Shown one piece after another: positions 1-7,441 of a stretch of DNA of 64,000 nucleotides. This DNA is from JADJSS01 sp964490845 (GTDB taxonomy: Bacteria; Bacteroidota; Bacteroidia; Chitinophagales; JADIYW01), in assembly GCA_964490845.1 (NCBI GenBank), contig CAZBED010000006.1:96536-160535 (forward strand), given 5' to 3'. How positions within the stretch are numbered: the stretch's first letter is position 1; each line of letters begins with the position of its first letter. The position numbers and the translations under genes are program-made. The notes below the pieces were generated by a model. That model was not told the origin of the DNA. It saw only the letters and a program-made list of their open reading frames with translations, and ran no database searches.

Positions 1-114
1 GATATCGCCTCTTATACCCATAGGATTGTCAGAATGAGAGACGGATTGATAGAAAGCGACCAGCCTAATCCCGCCATAAGAAAAGCGATGAATACCGTAG
101 TGCAAACGGTTTAA
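1..114 (+). CDS. ABC transporter ATP-binding protein, C-terminal end (partial)
   Basis: Only the last 37 codons are present; the gene begins upstream of the window. The visible part contains the RIVRMRDGLI stretch that follows the H-loop in MacB/LolD-type ATPases (the usual form is R-I-hydrophobic-x-hydrophobic-x-DG-x-I). These ATPases drive lipoprotein release or macrolide/peptide export together with FtsX-like permeases. The stop codon overlaps the stop of the convergent marC gene by four bases. The ABC ATPase assignment is fairly secure, but the exact transporter cannot be told from the tail. Confidence 0.7.
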   Translation, partial: DIASYTHRIVRMRDGLIESDQPNPAIRKAMNTVVQTV

Positions 115-689
115 AACTGGAACAACAAAGCCAGATTTTTTGAAAATAATTTTATCGCGATAGATAACAGAATGATGCCAAAAACCTTTCGTAAAATATT
201 GATACCCGTATCTCCGATCAGGAGTTCTATTTTGGGAATAAAACGAATAACAAAATAGATGATACCCAGGTTTATCAGAATGGCTATCAGGATTACATAA
301 ACATCATATTCGGAACGAAGAGATAAAAGTGTTGTCAGTGTACCTGCACCGGCAATCATTGGAAATGCTATCGGGACTACCGATGTGCTTTTGACAGAGG
401 CATTGCCTGATTTGAAAATATCTCTGTTGAGTGTCATTTCCAGTCCCACCAGAAAAATAACGATAGACCCGGCCAGTGAAAAGGATGCCACATCAATCCC
501 AATCAGGTTCAGTATCTGATTTCCGGTAAATAAGAACAGAATCATAATAAATCCGGAAACAATGGTAGCGTATTTCGCATCTACATGCCCTACTTTGGAT
601 TTAATATCCAGGATAACAGGAACAGAACCCAAAACATCAATAATGGCAAATAAGATTAAGGTGACGGTAGATATCTCTTTTATATCCAT
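111..689 (-). CDS. MarC family integral membrane protein
   Basis: A 192-residue, very hydrophobic protein with about six membrane segments (roughly residues 7-27, 42-62, 68-88, 105-125, 130-150, 165-185). The segments with IDVLGSVPVIL near the N-terminus and AFPMIAGAGTLTTLLSL in the middle are typical of the MarC/YhgN family. Members lie in the inner membrane. Their substrate is not established, and the old link to multidrug resistance has been questioned. Length is normal for the family. The gene converges with the upstream ABC gene and is divergent from the OmpA gene across about 340 bases. Confidence 0.85.
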   Translation of the reverse strand: MDIKEISTVTLILFAIIDVLGSVPVILDIKSKVGHVDAKYATIVSGFIMILFLFTGNQILNLIGIDVASFSLAGSIVIFLVGLEMTLNRDIFKSGNASVKSTSVVPIAFPMIAGAGTLTTLLSLRSEYDVYVILIAILINLGIIYFVIRFIPKIELLIGDTGINILRKVFGIILLSIAIKLFSKNLALLFQF

Positions 690-1033
690 AATTATTCTTT
701 TCGACAGACAAAGTTCTTGGTTTTAGTTGATACATGCTAATCCGAGACATTACTATTGTACTAAAATGTTAGTCGGTTGTGCTAAAGTCCGCTATTAATC
801 GTTTTGAAATATAAAACACTATACCACAGGTAACTGTAAACAGTGAGTAAATTTGGAATTGTAAATGAAATCATCCTGATTTTTGAGTCGGGAATGGAGA
901 TACAGTTGTGTTATCAACAAAACAGGTGCTAAATGGAAATAATTTTGAACTAAAATTCTAAAAAAGTTGTGTAAATTTGCAAATTAATATAAATTAACAT
1001 TACTTTTGTCGAATAATTAAAACCAAAGTCTTT
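690..1033. other. Intergenic region between marC and the OmpA-like gene
   Basis: AT-rich divergent spacer with no convincing reading frame. The right end holds the promoter of the OmpA-like gene. The left part should hold the marC promoter, but I saw no clear motif for it. Confidence 0.6.
976..1008 (+). promoter_or_regulatory. Bacteroidota-type promoter of the OmpA-like gene
   Basis: TTTG at 976-979 and TACTTTTG (TAnnTTTG) at 1001-1008 are 21 bases apart, matching the -33/-7 elements of Bacteroidota sigma-A promoters. The start codon lies 25 bases downstream of the -7 element. Confidence 0.65.
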
Positions 1034-2461
1034 ATGAAAAAAGGTATCGTATTATTTTCTGCATTGCTTATCTTGGTAAGTTCAGTGGCACTCGGTGCAA
1101 AAAAACCACCTAAAAACAGTAACAGTGCTGTTGGAAACAACAGATTCAGCATTGGTATAGGAATGGAAATCGCTGATTATTATTCTCCGGCATTAAAAAA
1201 TTTTTCTACGTTCAAAAATCCTGTGAAATTCGGGCCTAGAATAACCGGCTGGTATAATCCAAATTCTTCAGTTGCCATAGGTTTAGAGTTAGGAACTCAT
1301 ATTTTTACGGGTAAACAAGATCCGACACTTCCCGCAATCAATACTTATAATTTGTTATTTGCCGGGGTTCTTGCTTATAAGTTCAATAATGGCTATATCT
1401 TAAAGGAAGATGCAGCAGTGTCTCCGTATATTTTTGCTAAATTACAGGGTTCTTGGGCTGAAACTCCGGCTACCAGAGAAAGTGTAATCGGTTTTGGAAT
1501 CCCTGTTGGTCTCGGAATCAATTTTAAAATTGCTGATAATGTAGCCTTGAATGTAAACGGAGGATATAATTTCGCTATTAAAAATAATAATGACCATATA
1601 TTCTTTGGTGCAGGCGTGATGGCTGACTTAGGAAAAGGTAAAAAGAAAGAAGAGGCTCCGGCTCCTGTTGCTCCTCCTGCTGACACAGATGGTGATGGTA
1701 TTATCGATTTAGATGATGCTTGTCCTACTGTTCCCGGTTTAGCTCAGTTCAACGGATGTCCTGATACAGATGGTGACGGAATTGAAGACAGTAAAGACGA
1801 TTGTCCTACTATTCCAGGTATAGCAGAGTTTAACGGATGTCCGGACAGAGACGGTGATAAAATTCCGGATGCGAAAGATGCTTGCCCGGATGTACCTGGT
1901 ATAGCTAAATATGGCGGTTGCCCGGATCCGGACAGAGATGGTGACGGTATCATCAACGAAAAAGATAAATGCCCGGATGTGGCAGGTGTTTTCTCCGCTG
2001 AAGGTTGCCCTGACAGAGACGGAGATGGCGTTCAGGATGCTGATGACAAATGCCCTGATGTACCTGGCCCGGCTTCTAACAAAGGATGCCCTGAAGTGAA
2101 AGAAGAAGCTAAGAAAAAATTAGCATTCGCAGCACGTGCTATCCAGTTTGAAACAGGTAAAGCAGTTATCAAACCGGCTTCTTACAAAGTGCTGGATGAA
2201 GTAGCTTCTATTCTGAAAGAATATTCTTACTATGATGTCAATGTAGATGGCCATACTGATAATGTGGGTGATGACAATTTCAACCTGAAATTGTCTCAGG
2301 ACAGAGCAGCGGCAGCAGTAGCTTATTTAGTAGGAAAAGGAATTCCTGCCAACAGATTGGTATCCGCAGGTTATGGCGAGACAAAACCGGTTGCAGATAA
2401 TAAAACAGCTGCTGGTAAAGCACAAAACAGAAGAGTTGAATTTAATTTGTTGTTCAAATAA
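1034..2461 (+). CDS. OmpA family outer-membrane protein with thrombospondin type 3 repeats
   Basis: The 475-residue protein has a signal peptide (about residues 1-21), an N-terminal beta-barrel (about 22-200), a Pro/Ala/Glu linker, five Ca-binding TSP3-type repeats of the form D-x-DGDGI-x-D-x-x-D-x-CP...GCP (about 216-352), and a C-terminal OmpA peptidoglycan-binding domain (about 365-475). That last domain shows DGHTDNVG and the closing QNRRVEF. It should anchor the outer membrane to peptidoglycan, with the repeats forming a rigid Ca-loaded spacer. It is a single-gene unit with its own promoter and a strong terminator, as expected for an abundant porin. The two Cys per repeat probably form disulfides. 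Confidence 0.93.
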   Translation: MKKGIVLFSALLILVSSVALGAKKPPKNSNSAVGNNRFSIGIGMEIADYYSPALKNFSTFKNPVKFGPRITGWYNPNSSVAIGLELGTHIFTGKQDPTLPAINTYNLLFAGVLAYKFNNGYILKEDAAVSPYIFAKLQGSWAETPATRESVIGFGIPVGLGINFKIADNVALNVNGGYNFAIKNNNDHIFFGAGVMADLGKGKKKEEAPAPVAPPADTDGDGIIDLDDACPTVPGLAQFNGCPDTDGDGIEDSKDDCPTIPGIAEFNGCPDRDGDKIPDAKDACPDVPGIAKYGGCPDPDRDGDGIINEKDKCPDVAGVFSAEGCPDRDGDGVQDADDKCPDVPGPASNKGCPEVKEEAKKKLAFAARAIQFETGKAVIKPASYKVLDEVASILKEYSYYDVNVDGHTDNVGDDNFNLKLSQDRAAAAVAYLVGKGIPANRLVSAGYGETKPVADNKTAAGKAQNRRVEFNLLFK

Positions 2462-2483
2462 ATTTTAGCTAAATAAACGGAAA

Positions 2484-2508
2484 GGGCTGCAATTTGCAGC
2501 CCTTTTTT
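2484..2508 (+). terminator. Rho-independent terminator of the OmpA-like gene
   Basis: The inverted repeat GGGCTGCAA/TTGCAGCCC around a single T is followed by a run of seven T. It lies 22 bases after the stop codon. The next gene starts immediately after it. Confidence 0.9.
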
Positions 2509-2513
2509 TATAT

Positions 2514-3218
2514 TTGTTTTCAGTGAATAATTTTCAGCAAAAAGGATTTTCGCGCTATGAACGCAACGGGATTATTTTCTTGTGCCTCTTTATTATACTA
2601 AGTATAGTACTGAAGAAATATGTGGTACAACTGTTTGCGGAAGACCACCCCTTGACAATTGAAGATAAACAGAAGATTGCCGGGCTTCAGCAGCAGATAG
2701 ATACGGCCAGAGATAGTTTTACATTCAACAGGATAAAGAATCCCGAATACAATAGGAGCGAAAAAGAAAATGCCTATTCAAATAATAAACCCGCTGAGTA
2801 TCAGCATAAAGATTTTAAAATAGAAGTAAATGCCGCTTCCGCTGCTGATTTTGAAAAACTGTACGGAATTGGAAAGGTCTTGTCTCAGCGGATTGTAGAC
2901 TTCAGGGATAAACTGGGCGGGTTTTATTCTGTTGAGCAGCTGAAAGACGTTTGGGGTATACAAGACAGCATTTTTCAGAAATTCAAAAAGAACCTGGCCA
3001 TCAAACCCGCAAAAATCCGAAAGGTGCATATAAACAGCGCCACCTATGAAGAATTGACCGCCAATCCGTATTTCTTTTCTACCATTGCTAAACAAATTAT
3101 CGGCTATCGTACCAAAGTAAAACCATTTACCACCCCCGACGATATAAAGAATCTGTACTATGTGAAAGATCATCCTGAGCAATTTGCAAAATTACAACCC
3201 TACGTTGATGTAGAATAA
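2514..3218 (+). CDS. Membrane-anchored helix-hairpin-helix (ComEA-like) protein
   Basis: About 234 residues with an N-terminal membrane anchor (about residues 19-41), a charged linker, and two helix-hairpin-helix DNA-binding units: IEVNAASAADFEKLYGIGKV near residue 103 and VHINSATYEELTANP near residue 171. This is the arrangement of ComEA-like proteins that bind DNA outside the inner membrane, although Bacteroidota have many paralogues with unproven roles. No ATG suits the start: the open frame begins with TTG at 2514, and GTG at 2523 is an equally good choice. Both starts lie just after the terminator T-tract of the preceding gene. Confidence 0.75.
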   Translation: MFSVNNFQQKGFSRYERNGIIFLCLFIILSIVLKKYVVQLFAEDHPLTIEDKQKIAGLQQQIDTARDSFTFNRIKNPEYNRSEKENAYSNNKPAEYQHKDFKIEVNAASAADFEKLYGIGKVLSQRIVDFRDKLGGFYSVEQLKDVWGIQDSIFQKFKKNLAIKPAKIRKVHINSATYEELTANPYFFSTIAKQIIGYRTKVKPFTTPDDIKNLYYVKDHPEQFAKLQPYVDVE

Positions 3219-3235
3219 ACTTTCATCCGTGTTTC

Positions 3236-3268
3236 TTGTATTCAAATCATCGTAAAAATGTATCTTTG
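3236..3268 (+). promoter_or_regulatory. Promoter of the acyl-CoA dehydrogenase gene
   Basis: TTG at 3236-3238 and TATCTTTG at 3261-3268 are 22 bases apart, fitting the Bacteroidota TTG/TAnnTTTG consensus. The ATG follows 15 bases later. Confidence 0.6.
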
Positions 3269-3283
3269 CACAAAATGTAAAAG

Positions 3284-4432
3284 ATGAATTTCGAATACTC
3301 TGAGAACCAGCAGATGATAGCACAGACGGTAAGGGATTTTGCCGAAAAACATATCCGCCCGTTTGTGATGGAATGGGATGAGACCCAGCATTTTCCAATC
3401 GAAACCCTGCAAAAATTAGGTGAATTGGGCTTGATGGGCATTTTGATTCCGGAAGAGTACGGTGGCGCGGGATTAGGGTATAATGAGTACATCACGGCGC
3501 TCATTGAAATTGGAAAAGTAGACAGCGCACTGTGTCTGTCGGTTGCCGCCCACAATTCACTTTGTACCAATCATATTTATAAATTCGGTAGTGATGAACA
3601 GCGCAAACGCTGGATTCCAAAACTGGCTTCCGGAGAATGGATAGGCGCCTGGGGCTTGACGGAACCCAATACCGGTTCGGATGCGGGAAGAATGAAATGT
3701 GTAGCCCATCAGGATGGGGACAACTGGATCATCAACGGTACTAAGAATTTCATTACACACGGCAGGAGCGGCCATGTGGCAGTAGTGATTGCCCGCACGG
3801 GAGAATTGCTGGACAGCCATGGAATGACGGCTTTTGTGGTAGAGCGTGGCACACCCGGATTTAGCGGAGGCAAGAAAGAAAATAAACTCGGTATGCGCTG
3901 CTCTGAAACGGCAGAAATGATATTTGACAATTGCCGTATTCCTAAAGAAAATGTGTTAGGAAAAGTGGGCGATGGTTTCGTTCAGGCAATGAAAATACTG
4001 GACGGCGGAAGAATTTCAATAGCTGCGCTGAGTATCAGTATTGCTGTGGGAGCGTATGAAGCGGCGGTGAAATACGCGAAAGAGCGGGAACAGTTCGGGA
4101 AGCCGATTTCTGAGTTTCAGGCAATCGGGTTTAAACTGGCGGACATGGCCACACAAATCGAGGCAGCTAAGCTCCTGACTTTTCAGGCTGCTGACATGAT
4201 GATACGTGGCGAGAAAATGACGAAACAGTCCGCTTTTGCCAAATATTATGCATCCGAAATAGCCTGTAAGGTGTCCAATGAGGCCGTTCAGATCTTGGGT
4301 GGCTACGGCTATATCAAGGACTTTCCGGTAGAAAAATTCTACCGGGATGCCAAATTATGTACGATTGGTGAGGGAACCTCAGAAATTCAGAAATTAGTTA
4401 TCAGCAGAGAAATTTTGAAAGGTAATATTTAA
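3284..4432 (+). CDS. Acyl-CoA dehydrogenase
   Basis: The 382-residue flavoprotein has the three acyl-CoA dehydrogenase domains in order: N-terminal helices, a central beta-barrel, and a C-terminal helical bundle. The family signature is present (GAWGLTEPNTGSDA, about residues 125-138). Near the C-terminus YGYIKDFPVEKFYRDAK leads into IGEGTSEIQ, whose glutamate is the expected catalytic base. It oxidises fatty acyl-CoA to trans-2-enoyl-CoA and passes electrons to ETF. Length matches short/medium-chain enzymes, and chain-length preference cannot be read from sequence. It has its own promoter and stands upstream of rpsU. Confidence 0.93.
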   Translation: MNFEYSENQQMIAQTVRDFAEKHIRPFVMEWDETQHFPIETLQKLGELGLMGILIPEEYGGAGLGYNEYITALIEIGKVDSALCLSVAAHNSLCTNHIYKFGSDEQRKRWIPKLASGEWIGAWGLTEPNTGSDAGRMKCVAHQDGDNWIINGTKNFITHGRSGHVAVVIARTGELLDSHGMTAFVVERGTPGFSGGKKENKLGMRCSETAEMIFDNCRIPKENVLGKVGDGFVQAMKILDGGRISIAALSISIAVGAYEAAVKYAKEREQFGKPISEFQAIGFKLADMATQIEAAKLLTFQAADMMIRGEKMTKQSAFAKYYASEIACKVSNEAVQILGGYGYIKDFPVEKFYRDAKLCTIGEGTSEIQKLVISREILKGNI

Positions 4433-4533
4433 TAAATGAGCTTATTTTCTATTTTTTGATGTTAAAATCAAATTAAATTACAGTAAATCAGCATTTAATC
4501 ATTTTCAAATTTTCAAATTTTCAAATTAAAGCC

Positions 4534-4569
4534 TATCTTTGCATTCCAAATCTTAACAATAAAAGAGGT
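4534..4569 (+). promoter_or_regulatory. rpsU promoter -7 element and Shine-Dalgarno site
   Basis: TATCTTTG (TAnnTTTG) at 4534-4541 is preceded by an AT-rich tract with repeated TTTCAAA. AGAGGT at 4564-4569, eight bases before the ATG, is an obvious Shine-Dalgarno site. Such sites are unusual in this phylum, and nearby genes such as tuf and rplL lack one. Confidence 0.65.
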
Positions 4570-4577
4570 ATTGAACT

Positions 4578-4769
4578 ATGTTAATCGTTGACGCAAGAGA
4601 ATCAGAATCTTTAGACAGAGCGCTGAAGGTATTTAAAAAGAAATTTGAAAAAGCAGGTGTTGTGAAACAACTCCGTGCACGTCAGGCATTTACGTTGCCT
4701 TCCGTAAAAAGAAGAACCACCGTTAAAAAAGCCGTTTACATCGAGAAACTTCGCAGCGTAGAGGATTAA
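4578..4769 (+). CDS. rpsU: 30S ribosomal protein bS21
   Basis: The 63-residue basic protein has the bS21 pattern of an acidic N-terminus (DARESESLDRAL), then KKKFEKAGV and a basic tail ending in KLRSVED. It sits on the 30S platform near the 16S 3' end; in Bacteroidota it helps occlude the anti-Shine-Dalgarno sequence. The clear Shine-Dalgarno site in front of this gene fits published autoregulation of rpsU in Flavobacterium, where only bS21-deficient ribosomes read it well. The order rpsU, tyrosine recombinase, HPF, tRNAs, tuf is common in this phylum. Confidence 0.95.
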   Translation: MLIVDARESESLDRALKVFKKKFEKAGVVKQLRARQAFTLPSVKRRTTVKKAVYIEKLRSVED

Positions 4770-4839
4770 TAGTTGCGCAATTCATTTTTTTTGCCTAATT
4801 TAATCTTCCCGTTAAAGGAAAAGATTAACAGAAGCGAAA

Positions 4840-5730
4840 ATGACAGAGGCCTTCCTTAATTATCTTCAATACGAAAAACGATATTCCGCTAAAACTGTAG
4901 AGTCTTATAAAACAGATATTCTGCAGTTTTTTTTATTTATAAAAAATGAGTTTGAACTGGACAGCCCGCTGCTTGTCAGAAACAATCAGGTGAGGGCATG
5001 GGTGGTGGAGCTGGTTACTGCTAAAATCAAGCCGGCCAGTATCAAACGAAAAATTTCTGCGCTCAAATCCTTTTATAAATACTGCCAGAAAAAAGGAGCA
5101 ATCACCGCGAATCCTGCCGGTAAAATCAACACACCCAAACTGCCGGAACGCCTGCCCAAATTTGTGGAGCAAAGTAAAATGAGTGACCTGCTCGAAACGT
5201 CTGAAAAATTCTTCCCGGATACTTTTGATGGCTTGCAGGATAAACTGATAGTAGACGTTCTGTACTCCACAGGTATGCGCCGTCAGGAGCTGATTAGTTT
5301 ACAGTGGAGCGATATTAATTTTGTAACCGGCCAGTTGAAAGTAACCGGTAAAGGAAATAAACAACGCATCGTTCCCATTGGAAAAGAGTTGACCAGTTCC
5401 CTGCAGTTGTTCCAAAAATTACAAAAAGAGAAACTGAAAAATATTCCCTTTTCTTCTTATGTCTTTTTAACAGACAGCGGAAACCAATTGTATCCGAATC
5501 ATGTTTACAGATTAGTGAAGAAGTATGTCGGATATTGCAGCACGGTAGAAAAGAAAAGCCCGCACGTATTGCGCCATTCTTTTGCTACCCACATGAGCAA
5601 TAACGGCGCTAAACTGAACGATATTAAAGAACTGCTGGGCCATGCAAGCCTGGCATCCACACAGGTATATACTCATAATACGATAGAACAACTGAAAGAA
5701 ATTTATAAAATCGCTCATCCAAAAGCTTAA
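4840..5730 (+). CDS. Tyrosine recombinase XerC/XerD family
   Basis: The 296-residue protein has an N-terminal SAM-like core-binding domain (about 1-85) and a C-terminal catalytic domain. The catalytic set is visible: Arg in STGMRRQEL, Lys in TGKGNKQR, HVLRH, the His of LLGHAS and the nucleophilic Tyr in TQVYTH. It resembles the chromosome dimer resolvases XerC/XerD rather than a phage integrase: no phage genes, att repeats or excisionase are nearby, and its place between rpsU and hpf is a conserved core location. It acts with a partner on dif during chromosome segregation. Confidence 0.88.
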   Translation: MTEAFLNYLQYEKRYSAKTVESYKTDILQFFLFIKNEFELDSPLLVRNNQVRAWVVELVTAKIKPASIKRKISALKSFYKYCQKKGAITANPAGKINTPKLPERLPKFVEQSKMSDLLETSEKFFPDTFDGLQDKLIVDVLYSTGMRRQELISLQWSDINFVTGQLKVTGKGNKQRIVPIGKELTSSLQLFQKLQKEKLKNIPFSSYVFLTDSGNQLYPNHVYRLVKKYVGYCSTVEKKSPHVLRHSFATHMSNNGAKLNDIKELLGHASLASTQVYTHNTIEQLKEIYKIAHPKA

Positions 5731-5833
5731 GCCTATGACAGTTTTTTAAAAATTTAAGCGTTAATAGTACGGGACTTCACTCTGCTATTAGTATTTACTA
5801 ACCCAATTTATAAACTTTGTAAATTTTTGTATT

Positions 5834-6139
5834 ATGTCAATGAAAATTCAAATCCAATCGCTGCATTTCGATGCAGACCAATCGCTGAAAGAGTTCATCA
5901 ACAGGAAACTGACCAAGCTGGAAACCTTCTATGATCGCATCATTGATTCGGACGTGATTTTAAGTTTAGAACAACTGAATACCCAGGTAAAAGATAAAGT
6001 AGTCGTCATCAAAACGAACATACCCGGCAATACGCTGGTCGCAAAAGAAAAGAGCAAGAAATTTGAACAGGCCATAGATATGGCGGTAGATTCCCTAAAA
6101 CGACAGATTGAAAAAATTAAAACGAAAAGTAAGGAATAA
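5834..6139 (+). CDS. hpf: Ribosome hibernation-promoting factor (HPF/RaiA family)
   Basis: The 101-residue protein fits the short HPF/YfiA type: MKIQIQSLHFDAD, then a LKEFINRKLTKLETFYDRI helix, and a second beta-alpha half ending in a basic tail. It binds the 30S A/P site and stores ribosomes when growth stops. It has no C-terminal dimerisation domain, so it is the short form. It follows xerC by about 100 bases and is closed by a strong terminator. Confidence 0.9.
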   Translation: MSMKIQIQSLHFDADQSLKEFINRKLTKLETFYDRIIDSDVILSLEQLNTQVKDKVVVIKTNIPGNTLVAKEKSKKFEQAIDMAVDSLKRQIEKIKTKSKE

Positions 6140-6160
6140 ATAGTTCACCTCTGAAATAAT

Positions 6161-6190
6161 AAAAATGCGGCCATTGTGCCGCATTTTTTT
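6161..6190 (+). terminator. Terminator of the rpsU-xerC-hpf region
   Basis: AAAAATGCGGC and GCCGCATTTTT form an 11-base-pair stem around a six-base loop, continuing into a T-tract, about 20 bases after the hpf stop. Confidence 0.9.
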
Positions 6191-6235
6191 ATTGTTTCTT
6201 TTGTAAAAGCCGTTGATTTTTTGAACTTCACTTCT

Positions 6236-6317
6236 CAGCAGAGTCTCCTAAATGGGACTCTGCGTAAAATTAAGCCTGACGCAGAGTCCTCTGTGAGAGA
6301 CTCTGCTGGGAAAATAA
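6236..6317. repeat. GCAGAGTC double-hairpin repeat, copy A
   Basis: Four alternating 8-mers, GCAGAGTC (6238-6245), GACTCTGC (6256-6263), GCAGAGTC (6281-6288) and GACTCTGC (6299-6306), form two adjacent hairpins or one large cruciform. The unit ends in GGGAAAATAAG. It is homologous to copies at 6361-6470 and 60741-60836. In this copy the first loop is short, with no nested palindrome. Confidence 0.85.
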
Positions 6318-6360
6318 GTGGTCAATAAACCAACTGACAGCTAAACAGAATTGGGTTTTA

Positions 6361-6470
6361 ATTTCCCAGCAGAGTCTCCTGCAAGGCCTGCCTGTCGGCA
6401 GACAGGGACTCTGCGTAAAATTAAGCCTGACGCAGAGCCCTCTGTGAGAGACTCTGCTGGGAAAATAAGA
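6361..6470. repeat. GCAGAGTC double-hairpin repeat, copy B with nested palindrome
   Basis: Same structure as copy A, but the first loop (about 6380-6405) holds a GCCTGCCTGTCGGCAGACAG palindrome. The whole unit has terminal inverted repeats: TTTCCCAGCAGAGTC on the left and GACTCTGCTGGGAAA on the right. The third 8-mer has one T-to-C change (GCAGAGCC at 6432-6439). This looks like a short non-coding mobile or REP-like element. Confidence 0.85.
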
Positions 6471-6472
6471 AG

Positions 6473-6545
6473 ACCTGTCTGCCGTCAGGCAGGTAAATCC
6501 CGAAAAAGTATAGCACAAACTTGGTCTTTCTGATTTCTGCCGCCG
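6473..6545. repeat. Stand-alone CTGCC palindrome and shared repeat tail
   Basis: 6473-6494 is an imperfect palindrome, ACCTGTCTG/CAGGCAGGT, of the same kind as the one nested in copy B. It is followed by AAATCCCGAAAAAG...AGCAC and GGTCTTTCTGATTTC. Both of these recur in the same order after copy C near 60849-60895, so copies B and C share more than the hairpin core. Confidence 0.65.
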
Positions 6546-6807
6546 ATATTGGCCTTTCTGGCCAGCAATTATCCATAAATTATACGACTTCATAAATGCA
6601 AATCTGCTATGGACAATGTACTTCTATTTATTATGCCGCTTATTGTACAGTTTTTTTATGCTTATTGTTGGTGAAATTAGCTCTGCTAAAACTCAGCAAA
6701 CGTAACACCAACAATGGAGGTGTCAATTTAGCTGTCCATAATTAATTTCACCCCCAAATTCATTCAAACTTTAAATTATCATAAACCTTTAACAATTTTA
6801 TCTACAA
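6546..6807. other. AT-rich gene-free stretch before the tRNA operon
   Basis: No plausible coding frame and no clear RNA structure was seen. Together with the repeats it makes a gap of about 765 bases between hpf and the first tRNA. Confidence 0.5.
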
Positions 6808-6839
6808 TTGCAAAAAATCAGATTTTAATTGTATATTTG
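6808..6839 (+). promoter_or_regulatory. Promoter of the tRNA-tuf operon
   Basis: TTG at 6808-6810 and TATATTTG at 6832-6839 are 21 bases apart, a close match to the Bacteroidota consensus. It lies 65 bases before the first tRNA and probably drives the four tRNAs and tuf. Confidence 0.7.
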
Positions 6840-6904
6840 CACTCCGAAAATTGGGGAAGTTTCGCCATTTTTCTATTAAGTTCTTGAAAATAAATGAGTT
6901 TTGT

Positions 6905-6978
6905 GCCGATGTAGCTCAGTTGGCCAGAGCAGCTGATTTGTAATCAGCGGGTCGGGGGTTCGAATCCCTCCATCGGCT
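6905..6978 (+). tRNA. tRNA-Thr (TGT anticodon)
   Basis: The acceptor stem GCCGATG/CATCGGC closes the cloverleaf. The anticodon stem GCTGA/TCAGC holds loop TTTGTAA with anticodon TGT. The T arm contains GGTTCGAATCC. No CCA is encoded. Confidence 0.96.
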
Positions 6979-6993
6979 CTCAGTTGCAAAGCA

Positions 6994-7076
6994 GGGTAAG
7001 TAGCCAAGTGGCCAACGGCAACAGACTGTAAATCTGTCCTCTTCGGAGTTCGGTGGTTCGAATCCATCCTTGCCCA
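6994..7076 (+). tRNA. tRNA-Tyr (GTA anticodon)
   Basis: The acceptor stem is GGGTAAG/CTTGCCC. The anticodon stem ACAGA/TCTGT holds loop CTGTAAA with anticodon GTA. A long variable arm (around CCTCTTCGGAG) marks a class II tRNA. The T loop is TTCGAAT. Confidence 0.96.
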
Positions 7077-7193
7077 CAAAAAATGACATTGAAATAGTCA
7101 TATTGACTAGGACAATATAAGAGTTCTTTAAAATTGAAAATAATAAGCGGAGCCCGTTTCTGGCAGGCTCAGTTAGATTTTCAAAGTGATCAT

Positions 7194-7266
7194 GCGGAAG
7201 TAGCTCAGTTGGTAGAGCGACAGCCTTCCAAGCTGTAGGTCGCGGGTTCGAGCCTCGTCTTCCGCT
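7194..7266 (+). tRNA. tRNA-Gly (TCC anticodon)
   Basis: The acceptor stem is GCGGAAG/CTTCCGC. The anticodon stem ACAGC/GCTGT holds loop CTTCCAA with anticodon TCC. The T arm is GCGGGTTCGAGCC. Confidence 0.96.
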
Positions 7267-7312
7267 CATAAAATGTAGTTTGATGAAGCGAACAAAGCAC
7301 TCAAACTCTATC

Positions 7313-7384
<72 letters not shown>

Positions 7385-7441
7385 CAAAAAATGAAATTTT
7401 TAAATTCAAATAAATTATTAAAATAGTTAAAAAAACAAATC

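Noticed and set aside
1682..2095. Regular near-repeats inside the OmpA gene, at first resembling a repeat array
   Set aside because: They are in-frame codons of five TSP3 protein repeats, with variable codon usage and no constant spacers, so not a CRISPR or DNA-level element.
4799..4829. Short inverted repeat TAATCTT/AAGATTA between rpsU and xerC
   Set aside because: The stem is AT-rich with mismatches and lacks a T-tract, so it is too weak to call a terminator.
4840..5730. Tyrosine recombinase as a sign of a prophage or integrative element next to tRNA genes
   Set aside because: It sits in the conserved rpsU-recombinase-hpf order, there are no phage genes, and no direct repeat of a tRNA 3' end was seen.
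6351..6593. Open frames on both strands over the GCAGAGTC repeats
   Set aside because: They consist of the palindromic repeats and have no protein-like composition or homology pattern; they are shadows of the repeat sequence.
6876..7269. Minus-strand open frames across the tRNA genes
   Set aside because: They run antisense through well-formed tRNA cloverleaves and are a common false gene type.
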